Below, piece by piece: positions 48,067 to 55,746 of a DNA stretch of 64,000 nucleotides (position 1 is its first letter; the number at the start of each line of letters is the position of its first letter). Made by a program: the position numbers and the translations under genes. Source of the DNA: Rheinheimera nanhaiensis E407-8 (GTDB lineage: Bacteria; Pseudomonadota; Gammaproteobacteria; Enterobacterales; Alteromonadaceae); the NCBI RefSeq assembly GCF_000296695.1, contig NZ_BAFK01000010.1, forward strand, positions 83,304-147,303. The letters run 5' to 3'. The notes beneath the pieces were generated by a model. That model searched no databases. It worked only from the letters and a program-made list of their open reading frames with translations, and was not told where the DNA came from.

Positions 48067-49531
48067 AGGTGCCGCAAAAGGTATTACTGATGCACTGCTG
48101 CGGTGTTGGTGGGTGCCCAAGCTCTTCGTCCTGCTCACTCAACATAAAAGGAGTTTTAAGGGCGTTATGCAGGCGGTTAAACAGCGTTAAATCACCGTCG
48201 CTTGTCGCAAACTCAATGGCTTTGGCTATCTGATGATTACGCGGAATCAGCGCCGGGTTTACCGCATCCATTGAAGACTGTAGATCTGCAGAGGTTAAAC
48301 CTTGCTCGGCTAAGCGCTGCTGCCAGCGACCGGCCCATTGTTGCCAGGCGGTTTGGTCATTGAATAGTGTTGCGGCGCCTTGATTAATATCTGCAACAGA
48401 TTGGCTTAACAAACGAAATGCCAGGGTAAAGTCGGCACTGTTTTTTACCATTAAGTTCAGATAATCGCGGATCAACGGCTCGTCGGCTGCAGTTGCCTCA
48501 CTGATACCAAGCTTTTTGCCTATAAGCGCACGAAATTCAGTTTCATTTATAAGGTTAAACTGTTGCAGCGCCTTTGTTGCCAAGGCAACGGCTTGCTCGG
48601 TGTTATCGCTTATCAGCGGCAGTAAGGTTTCGGCAAAGCGAGCCAAATTCCAACTTGCCATTTTCGGCTGGTTGCCCCAGGCATAGCGGCCGTTGCGATC
48701 AATAAAACTGTATACCTGTGCCGGGTTAAAGCTATCCATAAAAGCACAGGGGCCGTAATCGATAGTTTCGCCGCTAATGCTCATATTGTCGGTGTTCATT
48801 ACGCCATGAATAAAACCCAGGCTCATCCATTGGGCAATCAGCACTGCTTGAGCACTAATAACGGCTTCAAGCAATGCCAGATAGGGGTTGGCACTATTAG
48901 CGCAGCCCGGATAATGACGCTGTATTACATAATCGGCAAAGGTTGTTAGCTGCGCCGTATCCCCCTGTGCTGCCAGATACTGAAAGCTGCCAATGCGGAT
49001 ATGGCTTTTTGCCACGCGGCACAAAATAGCACCGGGTTCAGCGGTTTCCCGTTGCACCCAGTCACCGGTTAATACGGCGGCCAGGGCGCGTGTTGTTGGT
49101 ACACCCAGCGCGTGCATGGCTTCACTGACCAGATACTCTCTAAGCACAGGGCCAAGCGGCGAGCGGCCATCGCCACGGCGGGAAAACGGTGTTTGCCCGG
49201 CCCCTTTAAGCTGCAGATCAAATAGCTGACCACTTTCATCTTCAAGCTCTGCCAACAGCAAGGCGCGGCCGTCGCCTAATTGCGGCACAAAATGGCCAAA
49301 TTGATGGCCGGCATAGGCATGTGCCACAGGCTTAGTCCAGTCGGGCAGGTTATTGCCGCTGAATAATCCAACACCTGTATCGGTACCCCAAAAAGCCTGT
49401 GGCAGTCGCAGTTGTGCAGCCAGCTCAGGGTTAAACGCCAGCCACTGTGGTGCCGCTACGGCGGTTGGCTGACAAGGCAGCGAAAAAGGTGAGCCCAAAG
49501 CAGCAAGCGTATGGTGTACAGCAAATGGCAT
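48065..49531 (-). CDS. selO: Protein adenylyltransferase SelO (YdiU)
   Basis: A pseudokinase-fold enzyme that AMPylates proteins, linked to oxidative stress in E. coli and yeast. It has 488 residues. Family motifs include YAGHQFGHFVPQLGDGRALLL near the N terminus, GAGQTPFSRRGDGRSPLGPVLREYL, RVAKSHIRIGSFQYLA and the HGVMNTDNMSISGETIDYGP active-site region. The C terminus ends FCGT, a Cys where eukaryotic relatives carry selenocysteine. It is monocistronic and divergent from the binding-protein gene. Confidence 0.95.
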   Translation of the reverse strand: MPFAVHHTLAALGSPFSLPCQPTAVAAPQWLAFNPELAAQLRLPQAFWGTDTGVGLFSGNNLPDWTKPVAHAYAGHQFGHFVPQLGDGRALLLAELEDESGQLFDLQLKGAGQTPFSRRGDGRSPLGPVLREYLVSEAMHALGVPTTRALAAVLTGDWVQRETAEPGAILCRVAKSHIRIGSFQYLAAQGDTAQLTTFADYVIQRHYPGCANSANPYLALLEAVISAQAVLIAQWMSLGFIHGVMNTDNMSISGETIDYGPCAFMDSFNPAQVYSFIDRNGRYAWGNQPKMASWNLARFAETLLPLISDNTEQAVALATKALQQFNLINETEFRALIGKKLGISEATAADEPLIRDYLNLMVKNSADFTLAFRLLSQSVADINQGAATLFNDQTAWQQWAGRWQQRLAEQGLTSADLQSSMDAVNPALIPRNHQIAKAIEFATSDGDLTLFNRLHNALKTPFMLSEQDEELGHPPTPQQCISNTFCGT

Positions 49532-49629
49532 ATCAGCATATTCCGTGTGTTATTCGGCTTCAGTGTACCCATAGAGACGGTTTGCTACCAGAGCAGCTTG
49601 TTATGATGCGGCAACTGATGACGTAATTT

Positions 49630-49655
49630 GTTGATTACACTATAGTGTAATCAAC
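49630..49655. promoter_or_regulatory. 26-bp perfect palindrome upstream of the binding-protein/kinase genes
   Basis: GTTGATTACACTA-TAGTGTAATCAAC is a perfect palindrome centred 47 bp before the start codon at 49690 and 112 bp from the selO start. Its length and symmetry fit the operator of a dimeric regulator or a tetramer. A possible overlapping promoter (TTGATT or TATAGT elements) was not resolved. It could also form a hairpin in the RNA, but no T run follows. Confidence 0.6.
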
Positions 49656-49689
49656 ACCATGCTGTTTTAGCTTTTAGCCGGAGCTGTCA

Positions 49690-50868
49690 TTGCGCGCTAT
49701 TTTATTTTGTTGCATCTTACTGATATCAGCTGGAGCGACTGCGGCCACCCAGCTGAATGTCTGGCACATGTTAAAAGAAATGGACAACGATTTTAGCCTG
49801 TTGGCAACGCAATTTTCCGCACAGCATGCTGAGATCGACGTTTCAGTGCAGCTGCTGCCCAATGAAGAGCTAAAGGCTGCGGTTATACGTGCTAAAGATC
49901 AAGCCGTTGCTCCTGACATTATTATTATCTCATCAGATAATCTGGGTTATGCGCCGCTGATGCACTTATCTGAAGTGCCGGCAGGGTTGCTGGACGCCCA
50001 ATTGGCTGAACCAACCTTACACGCTTTGCAATTTAGGCAAAAAACCTATGCCATCCCGTTATTTGCAGGTAATCACTTATTGTTTTTATACAACAAACAG
50101 TGGGTTAAACAGCCGGTAACGCAATGGCAGCAGCTGTTTGAGGCTCACAGCCATTTGGCGGCAAAGGGCGTTAGTACGCTGGCGCTAAATTATCTGGAGC
50201 CATATTGGTTCGCGTTGTTTGCCGATTTATTCGGCGCCAGTTTAGTGCAAGATGACCAAGTTGCACTGAACAATGGTTCAATGGCTCAGGCACTGGAGTT
50301 TTATCAACAACTGGTTACTTCCGGAGTGGCGCAGGCTGACTGCGGTTATCAATGTGTTTCCGAAGCGTTTTATCAGGGGCAGTATGCTTATGCTATCAAC
50401 GGGACCTGGGCGCTGGCAGACGCTAAAGCCCGTTTGGGTGACAACCTTGGCGTAGCCATTTTTCCAACCTGGCAAGACCATAGCATAAAGCCGCATGCAT
50501 CCTATATAGTGATGATATTTCCGCATAAGGCGCTAGAGGGGCCTAAGGCCGGGCAAATAAAGGAGTTTGTTAAGTATTTTAGTCTGCCAGAAAACCTGCA
50601 GCGTCTTGCCGCCAAACATTATCTTATACCTTACTACCAGCTGGCGGATGAGGTAGTGCCCGTGACAGATCCGCTGTATCAACAAGTTTTGGCACAACAT
50701 CAACTGAGCCAGTTAATGCCGGCGACTGAGGCAATGGTGTCGGTATGGAATGCCATGCAAAAAGGCTTACTGCTGCACAAGGCGGGGACCTTAACGGCAA
50801 CAGAGGCCGCTGCTTTTATGCAAAAGGTGGCCTTACGTGATCAGCAGTTACTGGCGGCCGGCAAATGA
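49690..50868 (+). CDS. Periplasmic sugar-type solute-binding protein
   Basis: A 392-residue class I (MalE/UgpB-like) binding protein with TTG start 49690 after CCGGAG. A signal peptide (1-18, GATA) precedes TQLNVWHMLKEMDNDFS and the usual fold (PDIIIISSDNLG, YAIPLFAGNHLLFLYNKQW, AINGTWAL). It binds a small periplasmic ligand, probably a sugar (inference). No ABC permease or ATPase is nearby. Its stop overlaps the sensor kinase start by 4 bp (ATGA). It is therefore more likely a ligand-reporting partner of the kinase than a transport component. Confidence 0.88.
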   Translation: MRAILFCCILLISAGATAATQLNVWHMLKEMDNDFSLLATQFSAQHAEIDVSVQLLPNEELKAAVIRAKDQAVAPDIIIISSDNLGYAPLMHLSEVPAGLLDAQLAEPTLHALQFRQKTYAIPLFAGNHLLFLYNKQWVKQPVTQWQQLFEAHSHLAAKGVSTLALNYLEPYWFALFADLFGASLVQDDQVALNNGSMAQALEFYQQLVTSGVAQADCGYQCVSEAFYQGQYAYAINGTWALADAKARLGDNLGVAIFPTWQDHSIKPHASYIVMIFPHKALEGPKAGQIKEFVKYFSLPENLQRLAAKHYLIPYYQLADEVVPVTDPLYQQVLAQHQLSQLMPATEAMVSVWNAMQKGLLLHKAGTLTATEAAAFMQKVALRDQQLLAAGK

Positions 50869-52781
50869 GTAAAGCACGGTTCTCCTTTAAACAGTTGCTG
50901 ATTACCCAGTTTGTGCTTGGCGCTATGATCCCTACCTTGTTACTGAGCAGCTTACTGATCGCGGCTTTTCGCGATATTCAAACTGAAGAGCAAATTGAAA
51001 AGCAAGCAGCGCAAACGCAAAGTGCCGTCTTGCAACTGGAATTTGAGTTAGAAAAACTCTCGTTACAGCTACAACAATTGGCAAAAGACTCTAATGTGGC
51101 ATTGGCGGCCAGTTCCGGGGTGTTTGCACCGGATGCACGAAACAACATGCTTAGTGTGGCCCAGCAACATCCGCTAGCCAGTGGGCTATTACTGTTGGAT
51201 AGCAAATATTGGGTCGCTGAGGCAATACCCATCAGTGCCATGGTGCTGCCTATTTCGCCGCTGCAGCCAGAGTTGACAAAGTTATACCAGGCCGATTATA
51301 CCGCCGTAAATACTACGGTTTTACTGGAGGCTGACCAGTTCAGCGAACTGTTACTACCTGCGCCAAACCGGCCCGGATCCTCACATTGGCTGGTGATGTT
51401 TTTGCCATTAAAGTTAGCGGATTCAACCGGTATAGATCCGCGCAGTAAACTCAGCGGCGCCCTGGTGGCGCTGATTTCAGCAGAACAGTTAAACACCAGA
51501 TTACAGCAATATTTACCCCATGCCCGGCTATTGAATATCTATTGGCAGCAGCAAGCGCTATTGCCTGATGTTGCGCCGTTGGATGACAGTGTGGTTACCC
51601 GTACCTCGTTAACCGTACCCGCCACTGATCTCAGCCTTAGCGTGGTTGTTGCGTCCAGCCGGCAACAGGCACTGCAACCCATAACGGAGCTGACGTATCG
51701 TTTTGTCCAGATCACCTTATTGTTTCTGGTGATCTTACTCGTTACCGGGTGGCTGTTTGTGCGCCGTGAAATACGCCCCTTGGCACAGCTGAGTGATCTT
51801 GTTGCCGGTTACGCCAAAGGCGAGTTAACACAGCCGGTGCAACATTTTCCCTATATAGAATTTGACAGTATCGCATCTGTGCTACAAAACATGGCACAAA
51901 CACTTAGCGAACATCAACATTCGCTTGAAGCCAAAGTGACGCAGCGTACGGCAGAATTACAACGTGCTGTCGCTGACCTTCATCAAACAAATACAACACT
52001 TATCAAAACACAACAACAGCTGATCGAAGCTGAAAAATCATCGCAAATCGGTATTTTAGTCGCGGGAATAGCGCGTGAGATTACTGCACCGGTGAGCAGC
52101 AGTATGCGGGCAGTAAGCGCGCTGGACACGCAGCATACACAGATTATTGCTGCGGTAAGACAAAGTACGCTAAAGCGCTCTGAGTTAGAGCAATACCTGC
52201 GTTTCACTGCCGATGCGATTGAGCAACTCGGACTGCAGTTAAAACGTGCCCAAGAGTTGCTACAAAGCTTTAACGCCATGGCCGTTGACCAATCCCGTGA
52301 GCAAAAGCGTAATTTTAACTTGTATGATTATCTGCATGATGTGGTGCTTAACTTGCGCTACGAATTAGGCCAATATCAGGTTAAAACCGACATCATTGGC
52401 GATAAAGTGATGGTTGTCCAAAGCTATCCGGGGAGTTTTAGCCGCATCCTGACCAATTTAATCCTTAACTCGCTTGAGCATGGTTTTGACCGGCAGCAAA
52501 AGCATCATATCAGTATCAGTTACCAGCTGCTGGAAAATGGCCTGTTGGAACTTCGTTATCAGGATGACGGCGCTGGTATGCCAGCCGAGGTAATGCAGCG
52601 CATGTACGAGCCATTTTTTACCACTGCGCAGCAAGAAGGGGGCAGTGGTTTGGGGTTAAGTATTGTGCATAGCCTGGTAACGCAGCAGCTAAAAGGCACG
52701 ATAAATTGCAATAGCACCCCCGGTAACGGCTGTACTTTTATTTTCACCTTGCCAGTTAGAGTGGTGATTAAACCGCGATAG
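50865..52781 (+). CDS. Membrane sensor histidine kinase with Arg in place of the H-box His
   Basis: A 638-residue two-pass kinase-like sensor. TM1 spans about 11-33, a periplasmic sensor domain 34-280, TM2 about 283-302, HAMP about 303-357 (VRREIRPLAQLSDLVAG), a coiled coil 360-395, the H-box region, and HATPase_c from about 490. In VAGIAREITAPVSS residue 404 is Arg (codon CGT), where relatives have VAG-x-A-H-E-I-N-x-P. The N box (NLILNSLEHGF), G1 (DDGAGMP) and G2 (GGSGLGLSIV) look intact. No response regulator is close. Phosphotransfer through this residue is not possible, so the protein may signal another way. Confidence 0.9.
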   Translation: MSKARFSFKQLLITQFVLGAMIPTLLLSSLLIAAFRDIQTEEQIEKQAAQTQSAVLQLEFELEKLSLQLQQLAKDSNVALAASSGVFAPDARNNMLSVAQQHPLASGLLLLDSKYWVAEAIPISAMVLPISPLQPELTKLYQADYTAVNTTVLLEADQFSELLLPAPNRPGSSHWLVMFLPLKLADSTGIDPRSKLSGALVALISAEQLNTRLQQYLPHARLLNIYWQQQALLPDVAPLDDSVVTRTSLTVPATDLSLSVVVASSRQQALQPITELTYRFVQITLLFLVILLVTGWLFVRREIRPLAQLSDLVAGYAKGELTQPVQHFPYIEFDSIASVLQNMAQTLSEHQHSLEAKVTQRTAELQRAVADLHQTNTTLIKTQQQLIEAEKSSQIGILVAGIAREITAPVSSSMRAVSALDTQHTQIIAAVRQSTLKRSELEQYLRFTADAIEQLGLQLKRAQELLQSFNAMAVDQSREQKRNFNLYDYLHDVVLNLRYELGQYQVKTDIIGDKVMVVQSYPGSFSRILTNLILNSLEHGFDRQQKHHISISYQLLENGLLELRYQDDGAGMPAEVMQRMYEPFFTTAQQEGGSGLGLSIVHSLVTQQLKGTINCNSTPGNGCTFIFTLPVRVVIKPR

Positions 52782-52851
52782 GTGAGTTCAATCTTTCAGG
52801 CACAAGTGTGAAGAGCGAACCGACGACCTGCGGGTTGTTGAGTTTCAGGCA

Positions 52852-52880
52852 CAAAAAAACCGACTTATAAGTCGGCTTTT
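52852..52880 (-). terminator. Terminator of a degenerate tRNA unit
   Basis: On the minus strand AAAAGCCGACT-TATA-AGTCGG is followed by TTTTTTTG. It is the counterpart of the hairpin after the first intact tRNA, in the 100-bp repeat. Confidence 0.6.
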
Positions 52881-52884
52881 AAGT

Positions 52885-52945
52885 TGGTTGCGGGAGCCCT
52901 GATCTTTGTGAAGAGCGAACCGACGACCTTCGGTTTGTCGATTTT
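52885..52945 (-). pseudogene. Broken tRNA-fMet copy
   Basis: Read on the minus strand, the 3' part GGCTCCCGCAACCA and the GGTCGTCGGTTC T-arm piece are kept, but an extra 12 or so bases (CTGATCTTTGTGAAGAGC on plus, where the intact gene has GGATTT) interrupt the T-loop. The anticodon half is missing (GGTTTGTCGATT). It cannot fold as a tRNA. Confidence 0.55.
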
Positions 52946-52950
52946 CAGAC

Positions 52951-52978
52951 ACAAAAAAACCAGCACTTGGCTGGTTAA
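52951..52978 (-). terminator. Terminator of the tRNA-fMet transcript
   Basis: On the minus strand AACCAGCC-AAGT-GCTGGTT is followed by TTTTTG. It lies directly 3' of the tRNA at 52984-53060 and would end the two-tRNA transcript. Confidence 0.75.
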
Positions 52979-52983
52979 GATGT

Positions 52984-53060
<77 letters not shown>

Positions 53061-53113
53061 TCCGTAAATTATCCCTGAGCAGTAGAGATAACTATTTAAT
53101 TTGCAATGAAAGT

Positions 53114-53190
<77 letters not shown>

Positions 53191-53208
53191 TCCGTCATTG
53201 CGGGGCGC

Positions 53209-53237
53209 ATCTTAGTGTTTTTACCAAGGCCTTGCAA
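53209..53237 (-). promoter_or_regulatory. Promoter of the tRNA-fMet pair
   Basis: On the minus strand: -35 TTGCAA (53232-53237), a 17-bp spacer, -10 TAAGAT (53209-53214), then a GC-rich discriminator GCGCCCCGC. The GC-rich discriminator is typical of stringently controlled stable-RNA promoters. The tRNA 5' end is 18 nt further. Confidence 0.65.
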
Positions 53238-53393
53238 GCGCTTAATGGCTTTTATTTTGCATCACAGGATTAACTGCCGCTTTCTTATACAAGCTGCGGC
53301 TAAAAGCAGCAATTTAGCGCAGTAGAAAAAGCCACCCGGCTAAAGCACTGTTTCTGCTATACTGTGCGCCATTTTTGTTTCGGGTATATAGCA

Positions 53394-55508
53394 ATGCTGC
53401 AATTCTGGGCGTTAACGTCTAAAGGGGTAGAAGAGTTACTGGCGGATGAAGTTCGTCAGTACGGCGGTGAAGTATTAAAAGTGACCATGGGTGTGGTGCG
53501 TTTTAATGCTGATTTACGCACTGCCTACCAGTTGTGTTTATGGTCGCGCCTGGCGACACGTGTGCTTCGGCTGATCCAGTCTGAGCCGGTAACGGCCGAC
53601 AGCGACTTGTATCAGGTAGCGCAGAAAATTGACTGGCTGCAGCATATGGCGCTTAGAAACACTCTGGCTGTAGAGTGTGTCGGCAAACATCCGAAAATAG
53701 ACAATACCCAGTTTGGTGCCATTCGCTTAAAAGATGCGATAGTCGACCAGTTTCGTGAAGAAACCGGCAACAGGCCTGACGTAGATCGGCTAAACCCGGA
53801 TGTACGCTTTCAGGTGCGGTTAGATAAAACCCATTTTCACTTTTTACAGGATTTCTCTGGCCCGTCGCTGCACCAGCGTGGCTACCGCGCCGGACAGGGT
53901 GATGCGCCATTAAAAGAGCACTTGGCTGCAGCCTTAATTAAACGTTCAGGCTGGACGCCAGAGCAGTCGTTTTTTGATCCTTTTTGCGGCAGCGGTACCT
54001 TAGTTATTGAGGCGGCGCTGATAGCGCTTAACCGCGCGCCGGGTTTAACGCGGGAGAAGTTCGCTTTTGAAAGCTGGCCAGGTCATCGCGATGTGGTATG
54101 GCAGCAGCTACGCACTGAGGCTAAAGCGGCGGCAAAGCCTGTGGCCAAACAGGTGCAATTCTGGGGCTCGGATGTTGATGAGCGCAGTTTAACCAAAGCA
54201 CGGCATAATGCGCAGCAGGCCGGCATGAGTGCTATGGTGCAGTTTAGCCAGGCTGATGCGACAGCATTAAGCGCTGCGGTGTCGGCCGAGCCGGGCGTAA
54301 TTGTGACCAACCCGCCGTATGGTGAGCGTTTGGGCGATTTACCCTCGTTAATTCCGCTTTACAGCAAGTTTTCTCTGGCATTAAAGCAACATTATCAGGG
54401 CTGGCGTTTAGCCATTATTACCTCTAACAGCGATTTGCTGCGTGCGCTACGTTTATCGAAAAGCAAAAGCTATAAATTTACTAATGGCCCACTCGATTGT
54501 GACTTTACTCTGTTTGATCTGACCGAAAAGCAGGTTGCGGTTAGCTCTGACGCGCCAGCGCTGTTTTTCAGTGAAAGCAGCTCTTTTGGCAACCGACTTG
54601 CTAAAAACCTGAAGCAACTGCAAAAATGGGCAAAAAAAGAAGGCCTTAGTTGTTACCGGCTGTATGACGCTGATATTCCTGAGTATAACGTGGCAGTAGA
54701 CTGGTATGACGGTGAAGTGGTGGTGCACGAGTACGCCGCACCCGGTACCGTTGATGAGCAGGTATCACAAAAACGCTTGTTTGATGTGGTAAATCAGGTA
54801 CCGCAGGTACTGGGTATCAGCTCAGATAACATGATTTTAAAGGTGCGTGAGAAGCAAAAGGGCACCTCGCAGTATCAGGCGCTGAATAAAGCCGGCCAGT
54901 ACAAAGAGGTGACGGAATACGGCGCTAAGTTTCTGGTAAACCTGCGTGATTATTTAGATACCGGTTTGTTTTTAGATCACCGTATTACCCGGCGTATGAT
55001 CCAGCAACAGGCTAAAGGCAAAACTGTACTTAACCTGTTTGCCTACACCGGCAGTGCCTCGGTGCATGCCGCTATTGGTGGCGCGGCCAGTGTGACCACG
55101 GTAGATATGTCCAATACTTATCTCGACTGGGCCAAACGTAATTTTGCGATTAATGGCTTAACCGGTAAGCAATATCAGTTTGAACAAGCTGATTGTCTGC
55201 AGTGGTTAAGCCGCTGCCGTAACCAGTTTGAGTTGATTTTTGTTGACCCACCAACCTTTTCTAATTCAAAACGGATGCAGGATAGCTGGGATGTGCAGCG
55301 TGATCATGTGAAACTCCTTAATCTGCTGACACCGCGGTTGACACCTGGCGGCAAGGTGATTTTCTCCAACAACAAACGTCGCTTTAAAATTGATAGTCAG
55401 GCGCTTTCTGACGCCGGCTGGCAGGTAAAAGATATCTCGGCAGCGACACTGCCGGAAGATTTCAAGCGTAATGTACATATTCACGTGTGTTTTGAGCTAA
55501 CACGCTAA
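53394..55508 (+). CDS. rlmL: Bifunctional 23S rRNA methyltransferase RlmKL
   Basis: Methylates G2445 (m2G) and G2069 (m7G) of 23S rRNA. It has 704 residues from ATG 53394; an upstream in-frame start adds 10 residues. A THUMP domain comes first (FWALTSKGVEELLADE, KTHFHFLQDFSG). The RlmL domain has motif I DPFCGSGTLVIEAAL and NPPYGERLG. The RlmK domain has NLFAYTGSASVHA and VDPPTFSNS. E. coli RlmL has the same fused layout. It is followed 1 bp later by the glutaredoxin-like gene. Confidence 0.95.
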   Translation: MLQFWALTSKGVEELLADEVRQYGGEVLKVTMGVVRFNADLRTAYQLCLWSRLATRVLRLIQSEPVTADSDLYQVAQKIDWLQHMALRNTLAVECVGKHPKIDNTQFGAIRLKDAIVDQFREETGNRPDVDRLNPDVRFQVRLDKTHFHFLQDFSGPSLHQRGYRAGQGDAPLKEHLAAALIKRSGWTPEQSFFDPFCGSGTLVIEAALIALNRAPGLTREKFAFESWPGHRDVVWQQLRTEAKAAAKPVAKQVQFWGSDVDERSLTKARHNAQQAGMSAMVQFSQADATALSAAVSAEPGVIVTNPPYGERLGDLPSLIPLYSKFSLALKQHYQGWRLAIITSNSDLLRALRLSKSKSYKFTNGPLDCDFTLFDLTEKQVAVSSDAPALFFSESSSFGNRLAKNLKQLQKWAKKEGLSCYRLYDADIPEYNVAVDWYDGEVVVHEYAAPGTVDEQVSQKRLFDVVNQVPQVLGISSDNMILKVREKQKGTSQYQALNKAGQYKEVTEYGAKFLVNLRDYLDTGLFLDHRITRRMIQQQAKGKTVLNLFAYTGSASVHAAIGGAASVTTVDMSNTYLDWAKRNFAINGLTGKQYQFEQADCLQWLSRCRNQFELIFVDPPTFSNSKRMQDSWDVQRDHVKLLNLLTPRLTPGGKVIFSNNKRRFKIDSQALSDAGWQVKDISAATLPEDFKRNVHIHVCFELTR

Positions 55509-55509
55509 T

Positions 55510-55746
55510 ATGTCGCGGCAACTGATTTTATACAGCACCTGGGGCTGCCACTTATGTGAGCAAGCAGAGCAGCTGTTACAACAGGTTGTGCCCGATATCG
55601 CATACGAGGTTATCGATATCGTCGATGATGCAGCAGCGTTTGCGCGTTATCGCGTAGCTATTCCGGTATTGCGCGTTGGCGATAAAGAATTAGGCTGGCC
55701 CTTTAATGCGGCGCAGTTGGCAACATGGCTTAAGGATATAAAGTAG
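55510..55746 (+). CDS. Glutaredoxin-like protein (DUF836)
   Basis: A 78-residue protein of the glutaredoxin-like DUF836 family with a C-x-x-C redox pair (WGCHLCEQA) near residue 13, the cis-Pro region IPVLRVGDKELGWPF, and a short C terminus. It is probably a cytoplasmic thiol protein. Its stop overlaps the uup start by 1 bp (TAGTG). The rlmL-glutaredoxin-uup order is common in gammaproteobacteria. Confidence 0.92.
   Translation: MSRQLILYSTWGCHLCEQAEQLLQQVVPDIAYEVIDIVDDAAAFARYRVAIPVLRVGDKELGWPFNAAQLATWLKDIK

Larger units (their letters stand above)
52795..52983. repeat. Degenerate tandem repeats with initiator-tRNA fragments
   Basis: GTGAAGAGCGAAC occurs at 52808 and again exactly 100 bp later at 52908. 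Each copy contains GAACCGACGACC, which is part of the tRNA-fMet T-arm/variable region on the minus strand, followed by TTTCAG(G/A)CACAAAAAAACC. TGGTTGCGGGAGCC, the 3' end of tRNA-fMet, is also present at 52885-52898. The intact tRNA begins at 52984. The array looks like decayed copies of [tRNA + terminator] units. Confidence 0.6.
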
